DNA of 61,843 nt from Gemmatimonadota bacterium (lineage in GTDB: Bacteria; Gemmatimonadota; Gemmatimonadetes; Gemmatimonadales; Gemmatimonadaceae): contig PMAE01000079.1 of assembly GCA_003152485.1 (NCBI GenBank), forward strand, positions 42,884 through 104,726, in the 5' to 3' direction. Position 1 is the stretch's first letter. The number at the start of each line of letters is the position of its first letter. Below the pieces are notes generated by a model. It had not been told where the DNA came from. It worked only from the letters and a program-made list of their open reading frames with translations, and searched no databases. Below are positions 24,932-33,789 of the stretch, piece by piece. The position numbers and the translations under genes were made by a program.

Positions 24932-26176
24932 ATGAAGGCAAGACAGGAGTCCCGGAATAGCGAGTACGTGGCGCAGGCCGCGCGGGTCGCGCGGGTCGCG
25001 GTGGCGGCCATGTGGGCGGGAGTCGGCATCGCGACGGCGGGAGTGACCGCGCGGGGGGACACGGGAGCGGCGATCGCGGGTCTCGCCTCTCCGAGTGACA
25101 CGGTCGCCAAGGGAACGGATCCCTGCCGGTATCTCGCGGCGAGCGACGTCGAGCCGTACACCGGATCGCTCGTGGCGCCCCCGTTTCGCGCGAACGACGA
25201 CGCGGTCCCCCGGCGAACGGGTGACAACTGCGTCTACCGCGGGACGGACGGGCGCGAAGTGCTGATCAGCTACCTGCAGGGTGGCGCCAAACAGGCCGGT
25301 ACCGTGGGCCGGCGAGTGCCGGCGGTCATGGATCGGTCGCTGGCCAACGGCGCGGGGGGGAAGACGGGCGGGTCCGAGACAGCGGGGCCCGCGCACGCCG
25401 TCATGGGAGGCGTCGGGCCGGGGCCGTGGGACAACTCGAACTGGTTCCCGAGCGGCCAACTCATGGTGTATAAGGGCGACGACGGGTTCTCCATCGACCT
25501 CGCGGCCGCGAACGGCGGCAAGGACGGCGCGGTCGATCTCGCGACCAAGGCCATCGCGCGGATGAGCAAGCCGCTGGTGTACGACGGCGCGAAAGCCGTC
25601 GCGACCGCGCCCAAAGCGGTGACACGCGTCCCGGCGTGCCAGGTCCTCACGAAGGAGACCGTCGCCTCGATCATTGGCCCCCTCACGTCCGCGCCGGTGC
25701 AGGACCCCGACGGCAACTCGTGCACCTACAAAGTCGCGTCGTCCGATGGGGACGTCCCGTACGCCATCGCGTTCACGTGGACGAACGGGTACAAGCAGAT
25801 GAACACGCTGAAGCGGGGTCCGGCGATGGTCGGCGGGATGATGGCGCCGGCCTCTGGCGCGTTCAACGTCGGCGCGGGGCCTGCCGTGCCGGCACCGGCG
25901 AATGGCGCGATGCCCGCGATGCCCGCGCTCGATCCCGCGCAGCAGAAGATGTTCGGCAAATTCAGCAAGGGCGTCGGCCTGGGGGAGATGAATGGCTCGG
26001 TGAGCCGCCAGATGAAGACCGACAGCGCGGTCGCGGGTCCGTGGGACGCGGCGGCAATGGTGAACGGACAATGGTTCGTGGCGACGAAGCATGACGTCGC
26101 GATCACGATCATTTTGAGCAACGCGGACTACGAGAAGGCGAAGGCGTTGGTGGGGGCGGCGTTTCAGAAGATCTGA
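24932..26176 (+). CDS. Exported protein with two DUF3558-like repeats
   Basis: A 414-residue protein with an N-terminal hydrophobic segment. Two related units follow: one with DPCRYLAASDVEPYTG and DNCVYRG, the other with PACQVLTKETVASIIGPL and NSCTYKV. The pattern of an early cysteine, an Ile/Val-Gly element and a late Cys-x-Tyr resembles the DUF3558 fold, seen as a tandem duplication. A linker rich in Met, Pro, Ala and Gly lies between about 300 and 340. I chose ATG 24932 because GAGAGGGTG precedes it. The function is unknown. Confidence 0.65.
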   Translation: MKARQESRNSEYVAQAARVARVAVAAMWAGVGIATAGVTARGDTGAAIAGLASPSDTVAKGTDPCRYLAASDVEPYTGSLVAPPFRANDDAVPRRTGDNCVYRGTDGREVLISYLQGGAKQAGTVGRRVPAVMDRSLANGAGGKTGGSETAGPAHAVMGGVGPGPWDNSNWFPSGQLMVYKGDDGFSIDLAAANGGKDGAVDLATKAIARMSKPLVYDGAKAVATAPKAVTRVPACQVLTKETVASIIGPLTSAPVQDPDGNSCTYKVASSDGDVPYAIAFTWTNGYKQMNTLKRGPAMVGGMMAPASGAFNVGAGPAVPAPANGAMPAMPALDPAQQKMFGKFSKGVGLGEMNGSVSRQMKTDSAVAGPWDAAAMVNGQWFVATKHDVAITIILSNADYEKAKALVGAAFQKI

Positions 26177-26204
26177 CCCTGCGCGCGAATCCGGGGTGGA
26201 GTGG

Positions 26205-26234
26205 AGTGGGGGCCGTTTTCGGACGGTCCCCACT
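26205..26234 (+). terminator. Stem-loop after the DUF3558-like gene
   Basis: AGTGGGGGCCGT (26205-26216) pairs with ACGGTCCCCACT (26223-26234), 11 of 12 positions, around a 6-nt loop. It lies 28 nt after the stop at 26176. There is only a short T stretch afterwards, so intrinsic termination is plausible but not certain. Confidence 0.5.
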
Positions 26235-26329
26235 CTGCGTTTCGGCGCGACGATGGAAAAGGAGAGTAGACTCGACGAGATTGCCCAGTGGGATGGCAGA
26301 CGGCCGGTTTACTCGCGGGGGGTTGGGAT

Positions 26330-27361
26330 ATGGTGGCGCAGCTGGAGATGGGGCTGGATACGTTCGGCGACGTGACGACGAATGCGACCGGTGCGGCGTT
26401 GTCGCACGCGCAGGTCATCCGCAACGTCATCGACGAGGCGGTGCTCGCGGACCAGGTGGGGATCGACTTCATCGGACTGGGTGAGCATCACCGCGGCGAC
26501 TTCGCGATCTCCTCGCCCGAGATGGTGCTCGCGGGGATCGCGGGTCGCACGCAGGGCATCCGGCTCGGGTCCGCGGTCACGGTACTCAGCTCCGACGATC
26601 CGATCCGCGTGTTCCAGCGGTTCTCGACGCTCAACGCGCTGTCGAATGGGCGCGCGGAAGTCATCCTCGGGCGGGGCTCGTTCACGGAGTCGTTTCCGCT
26701 GTTCGGCTTCGATCTCGACCAATACGAAGAGCTGTTCACCGAGAAGCTCGACCTCTTCGCCGCGCTGCTCAAACAGGAGCCCGTGACGTGGACGGGGAAA
26801 CGGCGCCCGCCGCTGACCGCGCAGCGCGTCTTTCCCCTGATCGAGACCGGATCACTCACGACGTGGATCGGCGTCGGCGGGAGCCAGGAGTCCGTCGTGC
26901 GCGCGGCGCGTTACGGCATGCCGCTGATGCTGGCGATCATCGGCGGTGAACCGATGCGATTCGTCTCCTACATCGACCTCTATCACCGCGCGCTCGACCG
27001 ACTCGGGAAGCCGCGGCTCCCGATCGGCGTCCATTCACCGGGTCACATCGCCGAGACCGACGCGCAGGCGAAAGAGGAACTGTGGGCGCCGTACAAAGCG
27101 ATGCGGGACCGGATCGGCGCAGAGCGTGGGTGGGGACCGATGACCCGCCGAGAGTTCGATTCGGAGATCGCGCAGGGGTCGCTGTACTGCGGGTCGCCGG
27201 AGACCGTCGCGCGGAAGATCGCCGCGACCGCACAATTGCTGAAGATCGATCGCTTCGACATGAAGTACAGCGCGGGCACTTTGTCGCACGAGATCCTCAT
27301 GCGGAGCGTCGAGCTGTATGGGAGCACAGTGATCCCGCTGGTGCGGGAGATGCTCGCCTGA
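26330..27361 (+). CDS. LLM class flavin-dependent oxidoreductase
   Basis: A bacterial luciferase-like monooxygenase that would use FMN or F420. Typical features are GLGEHHRGDFAISSPEMVLA, RTQGIRLGSAVTVLSSDDP, FSTLNALSNGRAEVILGRG and GSPETVARKI near the C-terminus. It is full length at about 343 residues. ATG 26330 is the most likely start; a shorter start at MGLDTFGDV is possible. No partner flavin reductase is nearby. Confidence 0.9.
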   Translation: MVAQLEMGLDTFGDVTTNATGAALSHAQVIRNVIDEAVLADQVGIDFIGLGEHHRGDFAISSPEMVLAGIAGRTQGIRLGSAVTVLSSDDPIRVFQRFSTLNALSNGRAEVILGRGSFTESFPLFGFDLDQYEELFTEKLDLFAALLKQEPVTWTGKRRPPLTAQRVFPLIETGSLTTWIGVGGSQESVVRAARYGMPLMLAIIGGEPMRFVSYIDLYHRALDRLGKPRLPIGVHSPGHIAETDAQAKEELWAPYKAMRDRIGAERGWGPMTRREFDSEIAQGSLYCGSPETVARKIAATAQLLKIDRFDMKYSAGTLSHEILMRSVELYGSTVIPLVREMLA

Positions 27362-27371
27362 GCGGCGGGCG

Positions 27372-27449
27372 CGGGTGAAAGAGCGAGCGGTAGTCGCTGG
27401 GGGTGATGCCCAGCACCGTCTTGAAGGACTTCGAGAGGTGACTCGCATT
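27372..27449 (-). pseudogene. AraC-family C-terminal fragment
   Basis: The minus strand encodes ASHLSKSFKTVLGITPSDYRSLF, the second helix-turn-helix of an AraC/XylS regulator. An in-frame TGA precedes the piece at 27450-27452, so only about 25 codons remain. The rest of the gene is gone. It lies between the luciferase-like gene and the Doc module. Confidence 0.7.
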
Positions 27450-27551
27450 TCACGCCGCGATGGGAAGGTGCGGCAGAGGGGGGATTCGGGCGGGGCGGAT
27501 TGGGTCCGTTCGCGAACGGACCTGCACGCGGACATGGTGGACGATGAGTCG

Positions 27552-27600
27552 TACTTAAGTATTGACGTTTCGCCTTTGAATCAGTACTTTAGTATATACT
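27552..27600 (+). promoter_or_regulatory. Promoter and two palindromes of the AbrB/Doc operon
   Basis: The 10-bp palindromes TACTTAAGTA (27552-27561) and AGTATATACT (27591-27600) flank a possible promoter, TTGACG (27562-27567), 17-nt spacer, TACTTT (27585-27590). The AT-rich patch stands out against its GC-rich surroundings. The palindromes fit operators for the AbrB-type antitoxin, which in such modules represses its own operon. Confidence 0.6.
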
Positions 27601-27618
27601 TTTGGCGTGGGGGCGGTC

Positions 27619-27852
27619 ATGGCGATCAAGGAAATCAAGCTGCAGGCCTCGGGTAACTCCTCGTCGGCCATCCTGCCGAAGCCGATGTTGGATCATCTGC
27701 ATTTGGGACAGCACGATACTGTGTTCGCGGTTGAAGTCGAAGGCGGCATTCTGCTGACACCCTACGACCCGACGTTTCGCGAGGCGATGGCGATCGCCGA
27801 CGAGGGGATGCGGATGTACCGGAACGCGTATCGGGAACTGGCTGGCAAGTGA
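27619..27852 (+). CDS. AbrB/MazE-type antitoxin
   Basis: A 77-residue swapped-hairpin (AbrB-fold) DNA-binding protein: IKLQASGNSSSAILPKPMLD, then VEVEGGILLTPYDP, then a helical C-terminal tail (MRMYRNAYRELAGK) that would wrap the toxin. Its TGA overlaps the toxin's GTG start, so the pair is translationally coupled. A start at GTG 27607 is possible, but ATG 27619 fits the fold. Confidence 0.9.
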   Translation: MAIKEIKLQASGNSSSAILPKPMLDHLHLGQHDTVFAVEVEGGILLTPYDPTFREAMAIADEGMRMYRNAYRELAGK

Positions 27853-28448
27853 CCGGACGGCCGGGCGAGCGATCGGGGCACGACGATTGGGCGCGGCCGG
27901 AACCACGATGGATTACGCGGCTCATGGCCGACACCAATCACGTCAATCTCCTGCGCGAGTTCGGCGGAGCTCATGGCATTCGTGATGACGGTCTTGTTGA
28001 GTCCGCGCTCGCGCGCCCAAGGCATCTCTGGGCGTATAACTCAGCAGCGGATCTCGCGGCGGCGTATGGGATCGGCGTCGCGAAGAATCATGGATACGTC
28101 GACGGCAACAAACGGACAGCCTTTCAGTTGATGTTCGTGTTCCTAGGGCTGAATGGATTCCGCCTGGCGGCCTCGGAGTCCGACATCGTGCATCTCATGG
28201 TAGGAGTCGCAGACGACACGATCGGTGAGACCGCATTGGCCGCATGGGTACGCGACCACATGCTCCCCTACTCCCCCGGCGCCTCGCTCAGCACGGTGGC
28301 ATTCCTGCGACGTTCTCCGGCGGCGGAGGCGATGAAAGCAGGTGAGTTGCCCGAGGTGAGCGGCGGGTCCCAGTGGTCTTCCGGGGCGATCTCCGTCTCC
28401 TCATATTTGCCCGGGTCGCCCGTCGGTCGTCCAGACACCGATTTCTGA
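27849..28448 (+). CDS. doc: Doc (death-on-curing) Fic-fold toxin
   Basis: Doc toxins phosphorylate EF-Tu using ATP and stop translation. The Fic-type motif is seen in the Doc form, KNHGYVDGNKRTAF, and the N-terminus has GGAHGIRDDGLVESALARP. The core ends near residue 142 (VRDHML). About 57 further residues (YSPGASLSTVAFLRR to PDTDF) are unusual: Doc proteins are normally near 125-140 residues. The tail could be read-through into formerly non-coding sequence or a real extension. The start codon GTG overlaps the antitoxin stop by four bases. Confidence 0.88.
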   Translation: MTGRPGERSGHDDWARPEPRWITRLMADTNHVNLLREFGGAHGIRDDGLVESALARPRHLWAYNSAADLAAAYGIGVAKNHGYVDGNKRTAFQLMFVFLGLNGFRLAASESDIVHLMVGVADDTIGETALAAWVRDHMLPYSPGASLSTVAFLRRSPAAEAMKAGELPEVSGGSQWSSGAISVSSYLPGSPVGRPDTDF

Positions 28449-28481
28449 CCAGAAGCCCACACCTCTTTCTACACCGCCGCC

Positions 28482-28955
28482 ATGGATCGCGTTGCTGCGC
28501 TTGCCGCCGAATGGGAACGTGCGAAGGCTGGCGCCACGGACTATCTGGGGGTTATCGGCGCCGAGCACCTCGGGTTTCGGCCGACGCCGGAGTCCCGGAG
28601 TGTCGCCGAGCAGTTTCTGCATATCGCATCCACGCAGTATTCGTTTGCCGCGAGTGTGACGGGCCGAGCGAAGCCGGCTGCGGTGGCGAGCGGCGATCCG
28701 GAGAAGGACGAATCGTTGAAGGGGGATCCGGACGCATTGCGCCGGTTCGTTCTTGGCAGCTACGACTTCATGATCGAGGGCGTGCGGGGGCTGGATCCGG
28801 CGGGACTGGACGACGAGGTGGCATTCTTCCGGCGGCAGATGCCGCGGTCGATGCTGCTGGCGAAGGCACTCGAGCATCACGCGCATCATCGGGGACAGGT
28901 GGCCGTTTACCTGCGGTTGGCCGGGATCACGCCGCCGAGCCAGCGACTGTTCTGA
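28482..28955 (+). CDS. DinB family protein
   Basis: A 157-residue four-helix-bundle protein of the DinB/YfiT superfamily, which bind a divalent metal and often act as thiol-dependent transferases. Expected metal-ligand histidines are in EQFLHIA and EHHAHHRGQ, with the C-terminal VAVYLRLAGITPP typical of the group. Its role is unknown. It follows the Doc gene by 33 nt, but functional linkage is doubtful. Confidence 0.88.
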   Translation: MDRVAALAAEWERAKAGATDYLGVIGAEHLGFRPTPESRSVAEQFLHIASTQYSFAASVTGRAKPAAVASGDPEKDESLKGDPDALRRFVLGSYDFMIEGVRGLDPAGLDDEVAFFRRQMPRSMLLAKALEHHAHHRGQVAVYLRLAGITPPSQRLF

Positions 28956-28989
28956 GCATCGCGCAGTCGAGTGCGTGCCGCCGCCTGAC

Positions 28990-29160
28990 ATGATACAGCT
29001 CACCGAAGAGGCGTCGCTGACAGAAGCCGAGACCCAACGACTGTATGGGGGGTTACTCGATGCCGGTCGCATTACTGGATTCGGAATGGTCGAGTGCGAT
29101 GGCTTGTGCCATGGTCGCAAGCACAGATTCACGCTGGACGAGCACGCGATGCCCAGGTGA
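28990..29160 (+). CDS. Small hypothetical protein (56 aa)
   Basis: The frame reads MIQLTEEASLTEAETQRLYG to RFTLDEHAMPR and ends in TGA at 29158-29160. It is low in hydrophobic stretches and not recognised. Its stop overlaps a GTG that opens the next small frame, which is the main support for it being real. Confidence 0.35.
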   Translation: MIQLTEEASLTEAETQRLYGGLLDAGRITGFGMVECDGLCHGRKHRFTLDEHAMPR

Positions 29161-29285
29161 AATCGGCATATTTCAGTAGCGAATCTCCGGACACGAACCC
29201 AGCCAAGCCAGACGAGCGTACGGAAAGAACCAAAAGCAAGCTGCCTCTCTGGGAGAAGTTAAAGGCTGTTTTCCGTCCTAGGTGA
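29157..29285 (+). CDS. Small hypothetical protein (42 aa)
   Basis: A GTG at 29157 starts a Lys/Ser/Glu-rich frame ending LPLWEKLKAVFRPR. The codon choice is more AT-rich than its neighbours. The 4-bp overlap with the preceding small frame suggests coupled translation. No family is recognised. Confidence 0.3.
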   Translation: MKSAYFSSESPDTNPAKPDERTERTKSKLPLWEKLKAVFRPR

Positions 29286-29347
29286 CTGGTGCGATCGGTG
29301 ACCGGGTCGTTGTCGTGAGGCGTGCGAGCCATACTCCAACATTTCTA

Positions 29348-31357
29348 CTATGCTTGCTTCACCATATCGAGCGCTTGGTGCGCGGCGCGACGACCTTCCG
29401 TCGATGCCTCGACCCAGTTCTGGTTCCCGGCGAGCTCGGAGTGCGCAAACATCAGCGCGCCGTGAGGCCGCCGCAATACATCGCTCGGCGCCGGCTTGCC
29501 GTCACGACCCGCGTAGAACCCGGGACCCGGCGTGATGTAGGCGTGGCCCCATCGATTCAGCACGATACCGGAGACGTCCCGCTTCGCATCGAATCCCCCC
29601 GCGCTAAACATCTTCGTCATCTGCTGCAGGATCTGGGTCTCGTACTCGCGGTAGCTCGTACCGAAGAGACGCGCGCGCGCGGTCTTGCCCTGGTCCGCGA
29701 GGGATGACCCGTACTGATTGAACGGGACATAGAAGGTCAGGATGTTCGGCTGATCGGGGTCGAGCACGGGGTGGTAGTCACCGACGTGCATGTTCGGCCG
29801 CAGATTGCACGTAAAGCCGAACCCGCCGCGCCATGAGCACGCGGTATACCCAAGCTTGTAGAGAAAGCGCCAGTTGTCGAGCGCGACGTTGGCGACGAGC
29901 ATCGGGGCACGCGGGAATTCGCTCATCGCGGTTCGATACTCGTCCGGCAACTGCTGTATTGCATGCTTCGCGGTCCAATTCGCCGCGGCCCAGATCACGG
30001 CGCGCCCACGGACCGTATGGAGATTCCCCTCACGCGCGTACGTGACCGTCGCCGGCTCGTGACCATCGGCATCATGCACCAGCCGCACGACGGTCGCACC
30101 CGTGCGCATGCGGACCGGCGCATTGGGCCGATCTAATGCATCGAAACGGATTCGCCCGTTATGGATCTCGGCGAACTGCGCGCTTCCCTCGATCGCGTCG
30201 GGAATGAGTCCCTTGACGATGCACCGCATGATGCCGTCGTTCCCGCCCGGAAACGAGTGAAAGTTCTCCGGCACGTTGGCCATCTTGTGCTCGCGGATGA
30301 ACAGGATGCCCGACGGACTGAGACCGGTAAACCCGGGGAACTCATCGTAGAACGCTGCATACGCGGAGAGCACGTCGCTGCCCAGGCCAATCGACGCGGA
30401 GAGGAGGGGGTCCGCGTATCGCGCCACCTCTGGCCGCAGCTTGCGGACATTCGTGAGGTATTGCTCGTACGTCATGCTGTCGAGGTATTTCTTGAGACTG
30501 TCGTGATCGCCCTTCCACTTCTCGACCGGCTCGTTGTGCCACCGGAGGAGATCGCGCCGCACTTCGGGTGAGTAGGGCGTTCCCTCGAGATTGTGTCCCC
30601 ACGGGTTGCGCACAAAATGGGGAGTCGGCTCGTCGTAGAAGAAGCCGTGATTCTCGAAGTCGTCGGCCCATACCTGATGGATGAAATTGTCTCGGCCGAA
30701 CAACATCGCCTGACGATCCGACCGCATGCTGCCGTACTCGAAATCCGTGGGCAGACCGAGGTCGCGCCACATCTCGCCGCGCCATCCTTCAGATGGGCGC
30801 GGGGCGTCGGTGTCGTTCGAGCCTTGCGGTCCGATCAACCGCTGGCCACGAACGATGAACTCGTTCCGCTTGGCCTCACCGCCCATCAAGCCGTTGTTGT
30901 CGAGGATGAGGACCGTGCGCCCAGCGCCGCCGTCCTTGAGATAGAAATACGCTGAAGCCACGCCGGAGAACCCGCCACCGACGACGACGAGATCATAGAT
31001 CTCCCCCGTCGCTGGCGCCACGGCGATCGACCGCTCGTACAAATTGTCGCGTATGCCGTGCCCCGCGGTGACGACATCCCAGGTATTGCCGTTGGCCCGG
31101 GCGTAATCGCCGACTCCCGCGGGCCCCGTCCACGGATCGATGGTGCGACCCGCGGCGGCGGCTGGTGCCGCACCCACCGGCGTGGGTTGGCCGCGAGCGG
31201 CGGGAGCGGCAGTGCCCAACAGCGCGGCGCCGGTGCCGAGTGCGACTGTGTTCAGGAAGTCGCGCCGCGTGATCTCGCGGCCCATTCCGAGCTCTAGCTC
31301 CTCGTTGGAGAGGGGCGGCTGTTTGCTGCCGGTGTCGTTGCCGGTGTCGTCGCTCAT
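29348..31357 (-). CDS. Tat-exported FAD-dependent oxidoreductase
   Basis: A 669-residue flavoprotein. The N-terminus has a twin-arginine signal, EITRRDFLNTVALGTGAALL, so it is exported folded. The FAD/NAD-binding Rossmann motif follows at DLVVVGGGFSGVASAYF, with later FAD contacts (TLNVIW-type AAANWTAKHAIQQL and MFAHSEL near the C-terminus). It resembles flavin-containing amine oxidases and related FAD proteins, but the substrate is unknown. It lies downstream of the second CocE hydrolase on the same strand. Confidence 0.82.
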   Translation of the reverse strand: MSDDTGNDTGSKQPPLSNEELELGMGREITRRDFLNTVALGTGAALLGTAAPAARGQPTPVGAAPAAAAGRTIDPWTGPAGVGDYARANGNTWDVVTAGHGIRDNLYERSIAVAPATGEIYDLVVVGGGFSGVASAYFYLKDGGAGRTVLILDNNGLMGGEAKRNEFIVRGQRLIGPQGSNDTDAPRPSEGWRGEMWRDLGLPTDFEYGSMRSDRQAMLFGRDNFIHQVWADDFENHGFFYDEPTPHFVRNPWGHNLEGTPYSPEVRRDLLRWHNEPVEKWKGDHDSLKKYLDSMTYEQYLTNVRKLRPEVARYADPLLSASIGLGSDVLSAYAAFYDEFPGFTGLSPSGILFIREHKMANVPENFHSFPGGNDGIMRCIVKGLIPDAIEGSAQFAEIHNGRIRFDALDRPNAPVRMRTGATVVRLVHDADGHEPATVTYAREGNLHTVRGRAVIWAAANWTAKHAIQQLPDEYRTAMSEFPRAPMLVANVALDNWRFLYKLGYTACSWRGGFGFTCNLRPNMHVGDYHPVLDPDQPNILTFYVPFNQYGSSLADQGKTARARLFGTSYREYETQILQQMTKMFSAGGFDAKRDVSGIVLNRWGHAYITPGPGFYAGRDGKPAPSDVLRRPHGALMFAHSELAGNQNWVEASTEGRRAAHQALDMVKQA

Positions 31358-31474
31358 GCATCGCCTCGAAGCAATGTGGGCCGGGACCGTTATATGAGAA
31401 TTAGTCGCATGGGGTGGGACCGCGAGAAAAAATGATCCGACCGTTGCGGCCCCATGTCAAGCCGACACCCCGTC

Positions 31475-31502
31475 GCGCCGTCCTTACCGACGGCGCCTTT
31501 TT
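31475..31502 (+). terminator. Perfect 8-bp hairpin with T-tract, plus-strand polarity
   Basis: GCGCCGTC (31475-31482) pairs with GACGGCGC (31489-31496) around CTTACC, and a run of T (31498-31502) follows on the plus strand. This is a textbook intrinsic terminator for a plus-strand transcript. No plus-strand gene precedes it; both flanking genes are on the minus strand. The hairpin lies 15 nt beyond the CocE hydrolase stop, so it may also act for that gene without a T-tract. Confidence 0.6.
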
Positions 31503-31516
31503 CATACACAGCACCA

Positions 31517-33493
31517 CTACTTGCCGGAGGACGCCCCCGCCCCGCTCACGGGGAGGATCGGGAGCGTGATCGCCGACGGGTATTGCGGACCGTGATGGAT
31601 CACGTTGTGAGCGACGAGGGGGTCCTTCTCGTCGTAGTTGTTGCCGCCGGTGTTCAGGTTCCGATCCCAGTGCGGGAAGTTGCTGCTCGAGATCTCGATG
31701 CGGATCCGGTGGCCGGGCGCGAACGAGGTACTCGTGACGAGGGGGCTGAAGTCCACTTTGTACACGCCGCCCGGCTGCATGAAGACCGGCTTGTCGTACC
31801 CGTCGCGCCAGCGCACGCGCTGGATGCTCTCGTCCAGGTTGTAGGCGCGCCCGTTCTCATCGACGTCGAGCAGCTTGATCGTGAGATCGGTGTCCTTGCG
31901 GTCCGAGGAGAGATAGAGTGAGACCGTGACCGGACCCGTGATCTCGACCGCGCGCGCGAGGGGCGGAGTCGAGTACACGAGGACATCGCTCCGCATCTCG
32001 ACACTGGATTGGTTGAATGCGCCGGCCGGCTCGGTGTTCGAGAGGGACGAGCGGGTGTAGCAGCACCAGGTGCCGCCGCCGAGGGTGGGGACCGGCGTCA
32101 TGGGATCGTAGGTGAAGTGATCCGCGTCGTGCTTCCCGGGTTTGGCAGTCGTGAGGCGGCCGTTGCCGAGTCGAGTGTTCGCACCGCCATCGCTATCGAG
32201 ATAGTACGTGACCGACTTGGCCTCCTTGGGCGGCCAACTGTCGTAGGTGCGCCACTGGTTGACGCCCATCATGTAGGCGCGGACACGCGGCTGTTTCGTG
32301 ACCCCGTTGTCCACCCCTTTGAGGAAATGGTCGAACCAGTCCTGGACCAGCCCCACGTAGTCGAATCGTCCGTCGCCCAGGTCGCGCTCGCCGACGATGG
32401 TGTGCTCGGTGGCGCCGAGCTGCTGGCAGTGGAGCGTCGGAGCGATGACCGTCCTCGACTCGCTCCGCGCAGCCTCGGTCGCGGCGGTCTTGGTCTCCTG
32501 GGCGAACAGCGCCATGTTGGGCCCGATCGAGATGTCGTACCACGAGTTGAGCGTGAGCATCGGCGCGCTGATCGTGTCGTTCTGGTCGCCGAACTCCGCG
32601 TCCTTCCACGCCGGATCGTTCGGCAGTCGGTTGACGAAGATGTCGAAGTCGCTGGGTTCGGCGTGGATCGTCTTCATGATCTGGTTGATCGGCAGCACCG
32701 AGTAGGCGGAATCCACTGCGAGGGGATTGGGCTTGTTCTCGGGGTCCAGGTTCCAGTACTGGTGGATGTCCACCATCTGTTCGCGCGTGAGCTTCTCCGG
32801 GAACAACGGTCGCGGGGTGGGCACGGAGCCGTAGTACCACGACGCCCATTTTAGGCGCACCGCGCCACCGCGATAGAAGTTGCCCATCTCGTCGTACGGA
32901 CCGAAGTGACCGATGCCGGCGCCCGCCGCCATCGGAACCACCGCGGCGAGGTGCGGCGGACGAAAGGCATTGAGCTTGTTCTGCTCTTCCGCGCTGGAGG
33001 AACAGCCGAGCGCGCCGATCTTGCCGTTGGACCAGGGCTGCTTTGCGATCCACTCGACGGCGTCGTACCCATCCTCGCCCGAGCGGACCATGTACGTGTA
33101 GGTACCTTCGGAGTAGTAGCGTCCGCGCACGCTCTCCCAGACGACGGCGTAGCCGTGCTTGAGAAAGCTCTCGATGAATTGCGGGAACCCGAGATGCTGC
33201 GGGTTGATGAGGTACGGCGAGCGGATGAGTACGGCCGGCAGATCTTTCCGCGGCTGGCCTTTGGGGAAGACGATGAGATGGTAGAGGCGCACCGAGTCGC
33301 GCATCGGGACCATGACCATGTCTTCGAGATCGGCGTGTGCGTTGATGTAGGTGATCGCTTCGTCGTCGCGAGTGACCTGGGCGGCGGCGGCGTCCGGTGT
33401 CGCGAGCAGTGCTGCGAGCGGCACGACGAGGCAACAGGCGAGAGAGGCGGTGCGGGCGAGGTGGGCCAGGCGTCCTGCGCAGCAGAGAGACAC
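31517..33493 (-). CDS. CocE/NonD family (S15-type) hydrolase, exported (second copy)
   Basis: A second S15-type hydrolase, about 658 residues, with an alpha/beta core and a beta-sandwich C-terminal domain (GHRIRIEISSSNFPHWDRN). The nucleophile region reads GALGCSSSAEEQ, a variant of GxSYxG. The leader ends DAAAAQ. I start at GTG 33493 because GGAGG lies 6 nt before it and it opens directly into the signal peptide; the frame continues upstream to 33748 with no signal. It is in the same family as 114-1997 but clearly diverged. Confidence 0.87.
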   Translation of the reverse strand: MSLCCAGRLAHLARTASLACCLVVPLAALLATPDAAAAQVTRDDEAITYINAHADLEDMVMVPMRDSVRLYHLIVFPKGQPRKDLPAVLIRSPYLINPQHLGFPQFIESFLKHGYAVVWESVRGRYYSEGTYTYMVRSGEDGYDAVEWIAKQPWSNGKIGALGCSSSAEEQNKLNAFRPPHLAAVVPMAAGAGIGHFGPYDEMGNFYRGGAVRLKWASWYYGSVPTPRPLFPEKLTREQMVDIHQYWNLDPENKPNPLAVDSAYSVLPINQIMKTIHAEPSDFDIFVNRLPNDPAWKDAEFGDQNDTISAPMLTLNSWYDISIGPNMALFAQETKTAATEAARSESRTVIAPTLHCQQLGATEHTIVGERDLGDGRFDYVGLVQDWFDHFLKGVDNGVTKQPRVRAYMMGVNQWRTYDSWPPKEAKSVTYYLDSDGGANTRLGNGRLTTAKPGKHDADHFTYDPMTPVPTLGGGTWCCYTRSSLSNTEPAGAFNQSSVEMRSDVLVYSTPPLARAVEITGPVTVSLYLSSDRKDTDLTIKLLDVDENGRAYNLDESIQRVRWRDGYDKPVFMQPGGVYKVDFSPLVTSTSFAPGHRIRIEISSSNFPHWDRNLNTGGNNYDEKDPLVAHNVIHHGPQYPSAITLPILPVSGAGASSGK

Positions 33494-33789
33494 GCTTATC
33501 CTCCGATGGGTCGGGTTGGTCGTGGACGCTAAGCTGGAGTCCTTTTTTCCGGCGTCAAGGTCCATAAGGTGGGACCGCAATGGAACAGGGTGCCCGCCTA
33601 GGCGCCACGCTACTAGTAGGTACGGATGGAGACCGGGCGGCCGCGGGAACGATAGAGCGGTGGCGACCGGGTGGCGGATAGAATCTGCAACGGGCGGCCC
33701 TGGGATTGCGTAGCCGAAGGAGGACGTTGGTCTGGTGACCCGGGCCAAGGGGTCAGGGTCCCTTCATTTCCACGGATTGGGAGATATCG

